64,000 bases of DNA, taken from positions 7,828,259-7,892,258 of the forward strand of contig OX442320.1 of assembly GCA_949358305.1 (NCBI GenBank), written 5' to 3'. The notes beneath the pieces are model-generated. The model searched no databases, was not told the origin of the DNA, and saw only the letters and a list, made by a program, of their open reading frames with translations. The DNA is from Strigamia acuminata (taxonomy: Eukaryota; Arthropoda; Chilopoda; Geophilomorpha; Linotaeniidae). A program made the translations under genes and the position numbers. Below are positions 27,158 through 40,323 of this stretch, in pieces (within the stretch, counting starts at the first letter, position 1; the number at the start of each line of letters is the position of its first letter).

Positions 27158-27171
27158 CAAATAGAGGGCGC
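27158..27171 (+). promoter_or_regulatory. CTCF-like motif
   Basis: CAAATAGAGGGCGC carries the AGAGGGCGC half of the core; the CCA half is imperfect. Confidence 0.4.
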
Positions 27172-27371
27172 TTTAATGTCGTCCCACTAATGACCATCCG
27201 AGCCAATTAAGGTGGGTGACAGGCTTCCTGTCACATGGCAACGAGAGAAATAATTAATTAGCACGCTGAGGTGTAGATGTACATGTTTGTGTTTAGTTCT
27301 AGTTCAAGTTTTCATCGGCGTTTGTACAAGTGATTATTATCATATTAGCATTAAGTGTAATTTTTTTATTA

Positions 27372-27407
27372 GGGGGGGGGGGAAGTGGGAGGTGATTGGG
27401 GGGGGGG
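27372..27407 (+). repeat. Double poly(G) run, possible G-quadruplex
   Basis: Runs of 11 and 10 G flank a spacer that includes a GGG triplet. The geometry would allow an intramolecular quadruplex in DNA or nascent RNA. Confidence 0.85.
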
Positions 27408-28769
27408 TTGTTAAATAATAATAAAATGTGAGGTCAGTTTTGAGAAGATGAAACGAGGACATAAATCTGGTGATTGTTCTTTCCAGTTCATTACGTTTAT
27501 TGATGGCGTAAAAATAAAACATTAAAATAATAGAGAGCATGGGAAAATGGACGTTAATAACTGCTTATTTTCGGAGCGGAATACTTGTGATTTATCGTTT
27601 TGTAATAATGGTGGACATTGAAAACTTGGGCGGTCGTTTTGGGTGGTTTGTCGGGAGATTTAGCTGGGAATAAAAGCGGATTTTTATTTAATCAATCGTC
27701 CGAAATGGTTTAAATGTTGCGACGAAGCTCGAATGGAAAATGCGGAATTGGGAATCGAAGTGGGAAGGATAAATGTTGCGTCGCATTAGGAAATGCTAAA
27801 TATGTAGATATGCGCAGTGTGTTTGGTGGGGTCTGTTGGATGCGAGCACGGAGCAGGGGTCAGCGCCGAGTCAAATGCTAGTGTTTGATTTCCTTTAATT
27901 TGCATGGCAGATGGCAAGTGTGTGTTGGTCAGGAGGCCACTTACCCCTTGGGGTATGGGATATGGAGGTTCAGGAGTCAAGCTTGTCTCCATTTCCTGAG
28001 ATTTATAGACTGAAATGTATTGTAATTAGTCGGTGCGCCCGCAGGAGTTTCCGGTGGCAGGAAGGACGGCCATATTGGCGTTGTCGACATAGTTTTCGGT
28101 CTTGGGTTTTTTGTTTTTGTTTTTGTTTTCACTTATTTTGTTTGGGAAAAAGGGGAATTGAAAATTCAAGGAGTGTCCATTGCGTTTATGTGGCTCGTAG
28201 CCAGGAAAATGCAATTTAATTTATTTAGTTATGGAAAAAGAGGTTATAGTTGTGAGTTTATAAGTTTAGGGATTCTTTTTTTCCTTCTTTTTTTGAATTG
28301 AGGCTTTAAATTTGTAATGAGTTTACGTGCGTAAATTTACCTTGGGCTAGGAGGTTTAAAGTTAGAACTGGGCTCTTAAATAATTTTTTTTCTTGTTTTT
28401 TAAGGGTTGTAATGTAATAGGTTAAAGCTGCACTGCAAAACCGAGCGAAAGTTAAAGCGTTCAAACGCTTTTGTCTCAACCGAACTGTTAATTTTACTGG
28501 GATTGTTTTATTTTTAATAGTTTTAATAATTTGTTGGCCCGCAAAAACTTAATTACACTATTTTTATACGGTATAGTCTTAAACTGTAAGGGAAAAATGC
28601 ATCGCGCAAACTCTCTAATATAGGGAGATATTTTTGACGATAAATTTTTTAAATAGTTAATATGTAGGGGAATGATAAAAGTTGAAAAGTGTATTTTTTG
28701 ACACATGGTAATATATTAAGATGATGAATGGGGTTGCTTTCTCCTTGGCGCTTTTCAGATCTATTTCCG

Positions 28770-29187
28770 CCATGTTGTTCGCATCTCGTCTAACGAGCGA
28801 TTCTTTAACGAGTCGTCGGTGTCAGGTTTATCGCGCGAATCGCTGGTTCTAATTTTCCTCGCGATTGATAGTCCTTCGGCCGAAGTCATAATTTATTGTT
28901 TATCGAGTTTTCCTGCACTGTTTCCATCTGGTGGACAGTGCGGTGGAATCAAGCGATCAAACTAATTGAACTAACGAAGGCCGATTGCAACCACAGTAGC
29001 GACCAAAAGCACTTGGATCACGAGTGGACGTGCAGCCGGATTGGCAAGCAAATGATGGAACGGCGAGAATGGCGAGGAGGATTCTGGATGGGATTTAGAA
29101 GCGGATAAAACGCGCGCCTCGTTGCTACTTAGCCGTGAAGCATTTGGCGCCGATATAAAATACAAGATGAAGATGACACATTACTGG
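28770..29187 (+). other. GC-rich island, possible internal promoter
   Basis: A CpG-rich stretch stands out from T-rich intron. It includes the perfect palindrome CTTCGGCCGAAG (28874-28885). It ends in a TATA-like GATATAAAATAC (29151-29162), then an ATG at 29167 and a donor-like CTG|GTGAGT (29187). It could be a promoter with a first exon or an enhancer. I cannot decide from sequence. Confidence 0.3.
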
Positions 29188-29915
29188 TGAGTGGTGCGGA
29201 GGAAAGCTCCTTGCGACGGACTTGCGCGTAACTTGTAACCATTTCCAAGTGTCGTTTTAAGACTGGGCTTTAAGATTGGTACAAAGCAAAGCTTGTCACT
29301 TGGTTCATTGTCAATGTTGGCAGTTAACAAGGGGATGTTTGAAAGGGGTTTTGGAAATTTAAACTGATGTCGGGACAGGATAAATTGGAGTGGTATGAAA
29401 TCCGTTGAGGACAGACTGAAGATAATGCTAACAGACAGTCGCCATTTTTTTTATTTTTTTTATTTATTTTATTTTTTTTTAATAAAGGGAATGAGGTTTT
29501 AAAGATGGAGTTTGGTGATGGGAAATGTACTTGGTTAAGTGTGCTTGTTCTCGTATGCGGAGGTCTTTGGGCTCTTTAGAGGGAATTATGAGGTTTACTG
29601 GGTGAGGGTCCCTTTGGTCTTGCGGCATGTCAGGGTTTATGGAGAGGAAATAATGAATTTCAATATAAAATTTATTTTTCAAGATCCATACATCAAGTCG
29701 ACCTCGATTGCTGGGGACTTTGCGTGTTTGCTTCTGGGCTTGGGAATTGTGTTGAAAACCTAGCTGGGGATATGGTTTTTTCCTTTCTTTTTCTGGTGTA
29801 GAGTCTGGACCGGCTCAGGCGTCGTTTTGTCGGACATCAGATTGGGCCCCGCGCTCAGAATGTTTTGGGGCCCCCACTAATAATTTTTCCGAGGCCTCGC
29901 AAAATCTCTTTATGT

Positions 29916-30215
29916 GGTTCAAAAGATATATTGAAATTATATTGCTGTGTGTAGTATTTTTGTAATACTGTACAATTGAAAAAATATATTTTGACAATGC
30001 ATTTGCAATTATTGAACAATAGTACTTTAAAATGCATTTTAGAACACGTTTTACAAAATGTATTTTGACAATGCATTCATATTTGACACAGTAATATTGG
30101 AGAATGCATTTCTTATTGCATGTTACAAAACGTATTATCATTTGCAAACCAATAGCATGAACAAATGTATTGCAAAATGCATTCTCGCAATCTAATTTGA
30201 ATGTATTTTTCAACC
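29916..30215. mobile_element. 300-bp MITE family A copy
   Basis: The 5' end (29916-29945) and the reverse complement of the 3' end (30187-30215) align over about 29 bp as GGTT-AAAA-ATA-ATT-AAATTA-ATTGC. The interior is a degenerate array of AATGCATTTT-type words, which produces a repetitive minus-strand reading frame that is not a protein family I know. No transposase is encoded. Confidence 0.65.
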
Positions 30216-32077
30216 TCGAGATGAATGATGTGGTTACGTAGAAATTTTGAATTTGATATGTTGTTTGGTGTATTTGATTGGTAAGTAAGATGACTTGTAT
30301 TGTTGGTCGGGGTGGGTAGGTAGGAGTTGGAAGAGAAGAAGAGCCATCAGTTCCAAATGTTGGTTTCCATGTTCCACATGTAACGGAGACGGTTAGGAGT
30401 TTTCTCCTTTGATGTTGTTCGTAGTCAGTTGCTAACCCAAGCGCGCCACAAGCCCAGATCTGTTAACTTTATGTGGTATGTGTAATGGAAAATTAAGCAA
30501 ATTTTTCTGTATTGCAACTTTAATGTAAGCACTATACTTGGTTTGTAATAGCGGTTTAAGACATGCTAGGACTATGGCTGTAACAATAATTTCGACTTAA
30601 TTTAATTTTACGGGTTTTTTACATGGGTTTACACACAAGTTGCATTGCAGCCACGCTTAGGGGAGCAGTGGTCATGAACTACATAAATATGAATCAATTG
30701 AATTTATGCACTTTAGGTTTATTAGGTATTATACGATTATTTATTCTTGTTTTTATCACTAAAAGGTTTTGTTGGGTTTTTGAAGGAAAAAGAATGCAAT
30801 TTTGCCCCTTTTTTTCATAAAGAAGCAAGTTGATATCCCGTTTTATTCTCTAGGAAGTTTTAAAGGTGTTTTTGCTGCGAGATAGTAAAGTGTTTTAGTT
30901 GCACTTTATTTCATGTTTTTGGTAAAGAATGTCTTGCAGTTTGTTGAATGCCTTTAGCCAAATTCTCTGTGCACAATTTTCATTCCTTTTCTCTTATTAA
31001 GTTTGAATTTTTGGAATGCTTTCACATAGTGCTTGTTATTCATTTATAATTTTTTTTAAATGTATGGGGAATTGCTGGAATTGTTTTTACCTCAAAGCTG
31101 ATTTGCTTCTACTAAGTTAAGCCGAGAGTAGGTTTACTTAAATATTTCAGAAGTTTGGTTAGATTAAAGAAGTGGTTGCTGGTGGGAGAAATAAGTCGAC
31201 GCGAGAGAGACAAAAATAGGTTGACAATAGTTTTGATTTTTGCTTAGTTTGCAGTTAAAATCTGGTTCTGGTTGGGAATTTCAAGTGTCTTTTCCCCCTA
31301 CACATGTTTTTTTTTTTCTTTTTCTGCTTCTTTTCTGATTGCAATAGTGTCTAGTGCAATGAAGCAGCAATTTATTGTGTAACAAAGGCAATGGAGGCAG
31401 CTTGTCAACATCATTTTATGTTTGGTCTTTTGGATTTGTTTCTTAATGCCAATTGAAGATTGCAAGGAAATTGTGTAAATGTAATTATCTTAGTGGATTG
31501 TGTTTGGTTTTTTGTGTGTGTGTTTTATTTTATTTTTTTAAATCGGATTTTGGTGCTTTATTCGTTTTTTGAACTATGGAAGAACTCTTATTGATTGCTG
31601 TGGTGTTTATGTTCTTATTTATTTATTTGAGGGGTGCGATTGTAGGGGATGCGAGTTCCTCCTTTTCAATGTATAAATCAGTGTGTTTCTGTAAACAGCT
31701 GCAGCCCAATCACAAAACACCCGCCTACCAATTTACAAAGCGGGCGAAAGCAGAGGATTAAGGAAATGGAAATTGAGGGAGAGGAAGGAGTAAAAAAGAA
31801 TAAAAAATATATTTTTTGGGGGGGAATTTTGGGTGAAAAATAATGGATAAATTGGGATCGTTTTGTGTAATAGCGTTTATGAATCTAAAAGGAATTGAAA
31901 TTGGCAATAAATAAGTTTATTCAAGTGGGAGATGTGTGCAATTGGTTGTTAATGACAATGGGGCTGCTTTAGGGACGTTGTGCTGTGCACTTTGAATGGG
32001 CTTTAAGTGTTGGCCACTTATCTCGAGTTTATATTTTCCCCAGTTGGTGTTGGTGACCATTTCTAACCATGAGGAAG

Positions 32078-32178
32078 TTGCCATCTGCCCCCACGTGGCC
32101 AGATGGTGTTTCTTTGACAGGTGCTCTCTATACCTACCCTCTCCTGTACCCAAACTCCTCTTTTTGCCATCTGGCGCG
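32078..32178. promoter_or_regulatory. Cluster of three CCAGATGG-type motifs
   Basis: The minus-strand GGGGGCAGATGGCAA (32078-32092), plus-strand GGCCAGATGGTG (32097-32108) and minus-strand CGCGCCAGATGGCA (32165-32178) fall within 101 bp. The last is the best CTCF-like match. Confidence 0.5.
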
Positions 32179-34808
32179 TGTTATGAGTGTGCCAAAAGGA
32201 CTCGCACGTCTCCAGAGGCGAGGAAGATGTCGGACGGTTCTCGTTCTGTCGAGGGTTTAAAGTTAATGAGCAAATCTGTACTCGCTCTGATGGTGGGTAA
32301 ACAACCTTTCGGTCATTTGGTAATTGCCCGCGCTCAAACTATGCTATAATATTCTTCTCAAATTGTGTACAAGTCATTTGAAATTGCTCGCGTCGAGGAT
32401 GGCAATTATTTCAGACATGGGGAGAATTGGAAGCTGAAGGAGGAGGAGTGCAGTTCCGAGAAGTGAGTGAGTGCTGCAATCGCTGCACAAGTCGGCAAGT
32501 TTATATTTATATATAGAAAATATCGTATATTATTCATATTATTCATCAGTTGTGGTTCACCTCGGTTTAATTTTGAATGATTTATCTTGCGGACAGCGAG
32601 CAAATATGTGTCTTGTTGCATTTAGAAACGAGTAGTTTCGGACAGATTTTAGTATTGGGTTGACTTCCGGTCTGCTGGGTAAAAATGGGGGTTGTCATCG
32701 CTGTGTGTGATGGACATGCGTTTGCACCCTTATCTGGTGTTTTTTTTGTCGGGGCGCCGGAGTTTTTGAAAGGCGACCCACTGACCTCTAGTGTGGTGTT
32801 GTGAAACGAATGATATTTTTTCTTTTCCTTTCACTTTTTTTCTTTTTTTTTCTTTTCCTTTTTGGTAAGTCGGTTTTATCATCAGAGACACGTTCAGTGG
32901 TTTGAAAGGATATTTCTGTTGAAAAGAGAGTTTTTGATAAGGAGTTTTGTTGTATGAAAAGAAGAAGGGAAAAAAGTTTAATAGAAAAGCGTGGGAATAG
33001 GTTTTATGATATCGGGTACTCGTGTCTGGTTATAAGCGTCTCCCATTTTCCGATTCGGAGCGTTTGCATGTCACGTGTGTGGGCGTGGGCATCGCTGGAG
33101 TTCCTCTCTGTGAGCGAGAGACATGCGTCTCGTGGCGGCGTCGGATTTCGGCGCGATAAAACGCTCGGTTGCCGAGACGACCGTGTGACACCGTGGTATC
33201 CAATGTCCATTTTGTGTTTTGAAGTGAAAAGGATTTTTTTTTTCTTTCCTTTCCTCCTTTTATGCGATTCAAGTTGACGTGAAATTGATAAAACGTGAGT
33301 CGTGGCTTCTCGGATGCTCGTCACTCGTCGTTTTGACGTCCGGACGGCGTGTTATTAAAAAATGTCGGTGCGTTTAATTTATTCATACTGTTTGATGAGA
33401 GAAATATTTTGTGAAGTTGGAGAGGAAGTGGGTGAGGATTTAGTGCGGTGCTGCGGCAAGAAGAAGAAAAAGAAAGGGTCAGTGTTGGAAATGGCAGCGA
33501 GTGTTCGTTTAAAGCGGAAGTGAATGAAGGGTGGGGGAAAAGCTGTTTAGAGAGAAAACAGTGGAGGGGGTTTTGTTTGAGAGGATGTAAAAGTGTGGGC
33601 GAGGGAGGATTTTGTTATTAAAAGTGAGGTTTAGAATACGAAATTGAGGTGAACAGATGGCGGGTGCAAAGTTGGATGCAAAGTATATCGGTAAAACGGT
33701 GGGGGAAGGAGATAGGGATTTGGGATAAAAAGTCGTTGTTTGTTGGAGTTTTGATGGTCACACGATATTCCCGCTTGGTTTGTTTGTGCAGCCGAGAGAG
33801 AGCACAAGATGGCGTCTGAGGAGAATGTGAATGAAGAGGAAAGTATTGATTGAGATTTCGTGTGAGGAATAAGGTGCTTATGGCAAGAGGGGATGGCGGA
33901 CACTGCGTGGACAAAGAGGAAGGAGATGTTGTTTACGGATGATATTGAAATGTCAATTGATCTCGTTCGTTCCCTGTTGGCCGCTCGTCGAGAGAGAGGA
34001 AGAGAGAGAGAGAGACGAGAACTCAAATGCCAATAAATGCTCTGCCATTTTGACTCGTCTTTTCGCTTCTCTTCGCTTTGCTTTCCTCTCTCTCTGCTCG
34101 GGAGGAGGAGATTATTTCTTTTTGTGCAGGCGAGGGAATAGATAGGCTCATTAGTTTTGCTTCTTGCATTGATTGGAGATTTAATAACATTTTTCTGGCG
34201 AACGAAATGTTGTCGAGTTTGCTCGATTCGTACAGCTGTGCGATGAAGGCGAGTGGCAGCAAAAGTGTATTTTTAATTAAGACTTGTCAGATTTGTGCGC
34301 GTTTTTACGATTTTTTATTAATCAGATGGGGGCAGGATTTAATTGTAGTTTTATTGGTGGGCAGATTCAATTGAATGGGCAAGTTAATTTGGTTGAATCC
34401 TTGTGCCCTAATACGGTACATGAAAAGATCTTATGGATGCGAGTGCGTAATTGGCAATCTCTCAACTATTACTAAAACCATGCAATGAGTTGTATGGGAT
34501 TTTGAGCCCTCGTTTACTGCTTGCTGTATTGCCCTGAATGTAAAGGGTTAACGCTATCTTCCACTTGGGTGCGCTTTTCTTGTTTTCCGACTACATGCAG
34601 TTGGGTTTTAAAGTGAAATTGCGTATTAAAAGGATTATACTGTGTAGCGATTGGTTTCGTTTCGCTTTTGATTTGGTTTAACGCAATTAAAGCTGAACCG
34701 GGCTGTACAGCGGATTTCAATTGACCCGAATGGATTTTCTTTTTCTTCCTTTCTGGCCCCCGATGAAATTTTTTTCGGCTGCGCTGCAAAGCTGGCAAAC
34801 ATCCCACC

Positions 34809-34849
34809 GAAGCAAAGCGAAGCAAGGCGAAGCAAGGCGAAGCAAAGCG
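34809..34849 (+). repeat. 10-bp tandem repeat, four copies
   Basis: The unit is GAAGCAAAGC or GAAGCAAGGC. It is a short perfect-to-near-perfect minisatellite. Confidence 0.9.
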
Positions 34850-35856
34850 TGTTTGTCACTGGTTAAAATAAATAAAAGCAATTAAGAAGTGATTATTTTT
34901 GAGGGGGAAACATACAAACACGTGTTGTGAAAGTCATCTTTGGGTGGAAATCCAATCCTTTTAGTTCCCTTTAAATTTTCTCCGAATGGGAAAAGGTAAA
35001 CTCAATGTTTGGCAAAAATGTGAAAAGTTTCGAGACATTTCTTTTTCTTTTCTTTTCTAAACTGAAAAGCTATTTACGAGATTGGTTGAATTGCGGATGA
35101 TAATTCAACTGTCATAAGCAAGGAATTCTTTTTTTTACAAGCAAAAATGTATTTGAGTCTTGTCTCATCTTAATGCATGCGAAGAAAATGAAAAATGCCA
35201 TGCAGAATGAAATAAGAAAATAGTTAAGGGAAAATTGTATGTGATGTCATTTGCAAAATGACAGAATAAAGAAAAAGAAAGAAGGGAAAGGGAATAAAAT
35301 TTAGCTCTTTCTTTCTCTCTTTCTTTCTTTTTTTGAGTCGTTTGTGTGGACTGCATTTGATGGATAGTGCTGAGATGTGGAAAAGAGCAGCAAAGACGTT
35401 TTTTCCCATCGTTGCTGATTCCAATGCAAAATGCATGAAGCAATTTGTTAAGGTGGTTGGCTATAGGGACCAAGGGTTAAGGGGGCAGTGCGAGGAACCA
35501 TCTTAACTTCATCTCTTTGCAGTCCTCTTGACTTTTGTGATGCACGTGACTCAGGTGTACAGAAGAGGGCAGTGTTTGCTCTGCCGTTGTGTGTCCAGCT
35601 GTAATTTGCTATGAAAATATAATTGAAGATTCATCGCGGGTAGCGAATAAAATTTGTAATGGTCGCTGATGGTGAAAAGGTGCCACTTGTTTAGTGCTAC
35701 TGCCGAATGGAATGTGAAGTGAGGGGACCACTTGAAATACCTCTTTACGAGGCGCTACATTTAGTCAATGATTTTTTTTTTTTTTTTTTGAAAAATATTT
35801 TACCAGTGATAAGCAGGTGATAAACAGGATAGGTGCATTCAATCCAAAATGTAGAG

Positions 35857-36205
35857 TAGAGCCTTGATTATCGGAATTAATTGGGAGACATGGGTGTTCT
35901 TAAAACCGAAGTGATCGGATAATCGAACAAGAGGTTTATACGCATACTGAACTGCATATGAAAATAAAAGTCATTAAAATATTGTTTAAAAGCATGAAAA
36001 CCGAACCAAAGTGGATAAAAATGGACAAAAAGCATTAAAACCGACAAAAAATGTATAAAAATGGACAAAAAAAAAACATTAAAAACCGATTAAAAATAGG
36101 TGAAAATCGTCAAGAAACATTAAAAATCGATTACAAAATCGATAAAAAAATCGCTTACTGCTGTTCGGATAACGGATAACCAGTGTTCTGATAATCGAGG
36201 CTCGC
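35857..36205. mobile_element. Pogo/Tigger-like non-autonomous element
   Basis: The left end GAGCCTTGATTATCGGAA (35859-35876) matches the reverse complement of the right end (36186-36203) at 16 of 18 positions. GAGCCTCGATTATC-type ends are characteristic of pogo/Tigger elements. The interior is A-rich and contains an approximate direct repeat built on ATAAAAATGGACAAAAA at about 36015 and 36055. No transposase frame remains. Confidence 0.65.
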
Positions 36206-37652
36206 TTAAAATTGAACTGAACTAAAAAGATGGCTACCGGTACTTAACAACGTGTGGTAGCAATGGTTGATACCAGGTGCAGAAGTGATAAGTCACTTTT
36301 ATAAGTCAAAGAAGTGATTTTAATTTCACTTAATCTTAATCCTCTTATTTGAATTTTTTCAAGTTGACTTTCTTAGAGATGTGGTGTAAGTAACGTCGTA
36401 TCTTGTTTAGAGGTCATTTCGGACGAATAAGTCAATTTGTTTTTTGAGGATTGAATGCATTGCTTCGAATTGTCTGTTTATGCAAATGCGGTTTTTTAAA
36501 GATAAAGAATTTTTAGTGCGGAGACATTTGCATCGACAAAGAAATCGAAATAATCCGTTTACGGCCTGAACTTTGAGTGCTCCTAATGATGTTTTGACAA
36601 TAGGATTATTTTTTGAAAAATCTCAAAATTCTCGCAAGTAAAATTAATTGTTTATTGAATAAAGATACAAGAAGATGGAGATATCTTTCTCCTTTTTTGG
36701 TGAAATATATTGGTGTCAGTGTCATCTTTAACTCACCCGAGGGACCAACGATTACCGTTGAAATTTTCCTGCCTCGCTTTAATTCGTTCGATTCTTTTTA
36801 TTTTTTATTTTTCGATTCACTCAACTTCCTTTCTCTCTAGTCATTTGGCTCAAACAATCGTGAGTTTGTTTGTCTTCCGGTTGCGTTGGTGATTCGGCCT
36901 GCTCTAGGGTTATGTGAAATTCACCTTCTAAATCCTCCATTCGTTTTTTGCCCCTACTGGCAAAGAAGTTGACTTTACTAACCGTCTGTTTCCACTAAAC
37001 CTGCACCTTCTTTTTCTCTGGTGCAATGGTCTTTGTAAGGTGGCTCTGTTTGCTCCTTCAATTGACTGTTACCGGTTGGTCTATAAAAGGCAACCTGTAA
37101 AATGTGTCTGTGTCTGTCGAGTGTTTAAGGTTGAAAAACCTTTTGAGTAATGAATTTTTCCCTGTGTTTTATTGCCCACTACAGTTTTATCCAACGAGTC
37201 CCATTCAATTTGGCAGCCACGAGCCTCGTTTTGTTTTACCCATGAGGCATTCTATATATTTTTTGCGTTTCTCACGCGAAAAGGTTATTCAGAGGAGGTC
37301 CATCTTTGTTTTTATCGCGCCGCGTTTGCTGCGGTGAGGAGGTAAATGGTCAATTTTTGCAAATGCACTTGTTCTGTTTATGGCCGACCGAATAATGGCT
37401 TCCAATAGAAAGTCTGGGTTACAAGGTTACTCTTGTCCTGGCGGTTGATGTTTAAATCAAAATGGGCGATGCTGCGATGCTGCGATTTTTATATATAAAA
37501 TTAAATCGATTTTTTTTATTTTTTTTATTTTTTATTTTTTTTTTATTATATATTTTTGGTTAGTAACAACAAAACGATTTGGAGTTTTACGAGTGGATTG
37601 GTGGCATCATTTGTAGTCTCCGTGTCATTTTCACGTATTTTTTTCGATTCGA

Positions 37653-37666
37653 GTTACCTTGGAAAC
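37653..37666 (+). promoter_or_regulatory. X-box-like motif
   Basis: GTTACCTTGGAAAC has both half-sites in near-consensus form. Confidence 0.4.
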
Positions 37667-38678
37667 AAGTTTTTCCCTTCATATTCTCTTTTCGTGACTG
37701 TGTCAACAGAGATATTGCGTCTCATGGATTTTCTGTCAAGGCATTTGATGCTCAGCTGAGACGCTTCTGCTCGCATTTACAGCTTCGTGTTGGGTGGGCG
37801 AATGACATTTCATACGACTTATATTTTTCTTTGCTCGTCTCTTTCTTCTCTCTCTTTTTTTTTCATGGTTTTCTATTCACGTGTGTATCTTTTTACGCTT
37901 TTCTTCTTCTCTTCCTCCCTCCCTTCTTCCATTTTATCATTATCTGTGTGCGAATTCACTTGTTTTTACTACGGAATAACATGGACTGCAAATCACGGAT
38001 TTCGCCATCTACTTTTTTATTTTTATTTTTTATTCCACAAATAAACATTTTAGATTGCAATAGTTATTGCGGTGGGGAAAAGGATATAATGGAGGAATCG
38101 TGCGAAAATGTAAATTTTTTCTAAATGATATCTGATTTATTTCGTATTTTTGTATCTTGCAAGTGTATTTAAATTCAGCGAGCAATTGGTTTTAGTTTTC
38201 CCCAGCCGCTTCGTTCATTCGGTGTGTGTGTGTTCCCTTTCCTCTTTTGTTTTAGACTTGTTCGAGTGATTTCTTTTCTCAGTGCATCTTGAATAGCCCC
38301 GCCTGGATACGTTCGAGTTGGGCTTCTCTTGCTGGCACAGCAACCATTTGCTTGTGTATTGAGGTCATTCTGTGTTTCAGTGTCGGGAAAAAGAGTTAGG
38401 CAAAAGTAAGTAAGGCGATGGGGGAGGGGGTGAGGAGTAGTAAAAAAGAAGCGAGGGGAAGGGACGCGTGCGGTGGAGAAGATGATAGCACGAGATGCCG
38501 ATGGAGGTGGTGGAGGGCGAGTTGGATTCCGTTGCCTATTTTGAATGCAGTGCGTCGACTGTCGATGGGTCGCGGTTTATGTGGCGGCACACTGTGTAGA
38601 CAATGCGAGGGAGTGAAACGATGCTTGCGCATAGCAATGCTCAGTGATCAAGAGCTAGAATACCGCCAAGTGTCGTAA

Positions 38679-38698
38679 GGGTGTGTGTGTGTGTGTGA
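38679..38698 (+). repeat. GT dinucleotide microsatellite
   Basis: About nine GT units. A second GT run lies at about 52695-52716. Confidence 0.9.
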
Positions 38699-40308
38699 TG
38701 GAATCAATAGTGAAAGCTATGAGAGGAGAAAATTCCAATTTCTTTCTTCTACCTGGCTTCTCTGCCACTTTTTTTTATCACCAATTTTAAGGGTCTTCTG
38801 TTAGTTGTTGTGATTTTTTTTTGTTTTTTTTATTTTTTACATTTTTGATTCGGTTTGGAAAATTTTAGTGGTTGGAATTGACAAATTTGTGGCGTAATGA
38901 GATTATAATAACTGCAGTTGTTTAATGGGAAATTTGTTGATGCCGGGGTGTGGCAGCATGCCGAGTTTCTTAATTTCTGTTTTTATTTTTATTTTATAAG
39001 GCAGGTTGCAACGGTCATAGCGTGGGTCCATGATTTATAGACTTCATAAAAATAGAACATGTAATCACGTTTAACTGCCCTTTTCTTCTCTTATATCTTG
39101 CAATCTCTCTTTTCTTGTTGCTACTACTTGTCACCCTAAGGAATGATGAGATCCAACAGGAGAAGTCTCTTATGATTTTTTTTTTTCTTCGCTTTTTTCT
39201 TTTTTTTGTTTTTTGTTTTTTGGAATTAAGAAAGAGTTTAGGGAGAAAAGAAAACGATTTTTCTTTTTTAAGAAGGGCGTAGAGCAGTTTTTGCTCAAGT
39301 TAATGTAGGCTTTTATTGAGTGGGTTTTCAAATCTTGCGGGGGGGAAAAAATCAAGAAAATAGTTAAAGTTGGGTTTAATTTTTTTTTTTTTTTTTTTTT
39401 ATGTTGGGGGGGAAAATTGAAAGAGGGAAAATGAAAAAGAAGCAATTCTTAAAAGGGAAGTTGTTGGCAGTGTGCATAGTTGAGAGTTGAGTTTTTAATT
39501 AGGTGTGGAGACAAAAGTGTAGTTTGTGTATTGGAAACGCGAGATTTTCCTTAATTAATGCTTCTCTCAAGAAGTGCGAGTCGAGGAATTTGTAGTTTGG
39601 CGAATTTAATCACAGCCCTCTGGAATTACAGGCCTACACAAGTATGCGTGTCATGTGTACAATGGGGAGGGGAATGGAAATGGGGGGAAAAGAGAGAGTT
39701 TACCCATGTTGGATGAGGCAGATTTATGGGCTGTGGATTGATTTTTTTTTTCTTGTGTTAAAGTGGCAGTAAAGGGTAAATGTTTCATGTTCAGAATTTA
39801 GAAAAGGATTTAAAGGTTTTTTTATTTTTTTTTTTAATATAAAATCTTGTCCATATGTATGCTCGTGGACTAAACGGTTCCAAATGTTTGGCAGAAATTT
39901 TCATGACTTCATTGACATTTTAATTTCCGTTTTTGTCAACGTATGGCACTGTGCCCAGTTCTCATAAAAGCCACAGTCAAATGGATGGCGTTAATCATGG
40001 GATGTTGATGGAATCATCAACATTTAAGTGGGACAATTTGAAATTAGAATTTTTTTTTTTCTTGGAAATTTTAAATGGCTTTGCTTTTGGTTGAAATATT
40101 TTTTGAAATTTTTTATTTTTTATTTTTTTTTATTTTTTATGTGTGAAAACGGTGTCGAGTCGTTGAGTTTTATTTCTCTCTGCACAATTTGTTTGAGTTT
40201 TTTTTTCTTCTCTGTGCTATCATTTCTTTGGAAATGTTTCCCTTTTCATCTTCACTCATTGCCAACTGCATTGCAGCCAATAGTATATGTGTGACGTCAT
40301 GCGTTGAC

Positions 40309-40323
40309 AGCGCCCTCGGGTGG
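40309..40323 (-). promoter_or_regulatory. CTCF-like motif (strong)
   Basis: On the minus strand this reads CCACCCGAGGGCGCT, which differs from the CTCF core CCACNAGRGGGCGC essentially at one position. Confidence 0.6.

Noticed and set aside
29815-30213. 132-codon minus-strand frame with repeated CI-K-type segments
   Set aside because: It translates the interior repeats of a MITE and shows no transposase motif.
32821-32871. Long pyrimidine tract followed by GTAAGT (ratchet-like)
   Set aside because: The tract ends in TTTTTG before GTAAGT, so the AG needed for a 3' splice site is absent.
37579-38124. 181-codon plus-strand frame with apparent membrane segments
   Set aside because: The hydrophobicity comes from T-rich codons (Phe, Leu) through polypyrimidine tracts; no domain is visible.
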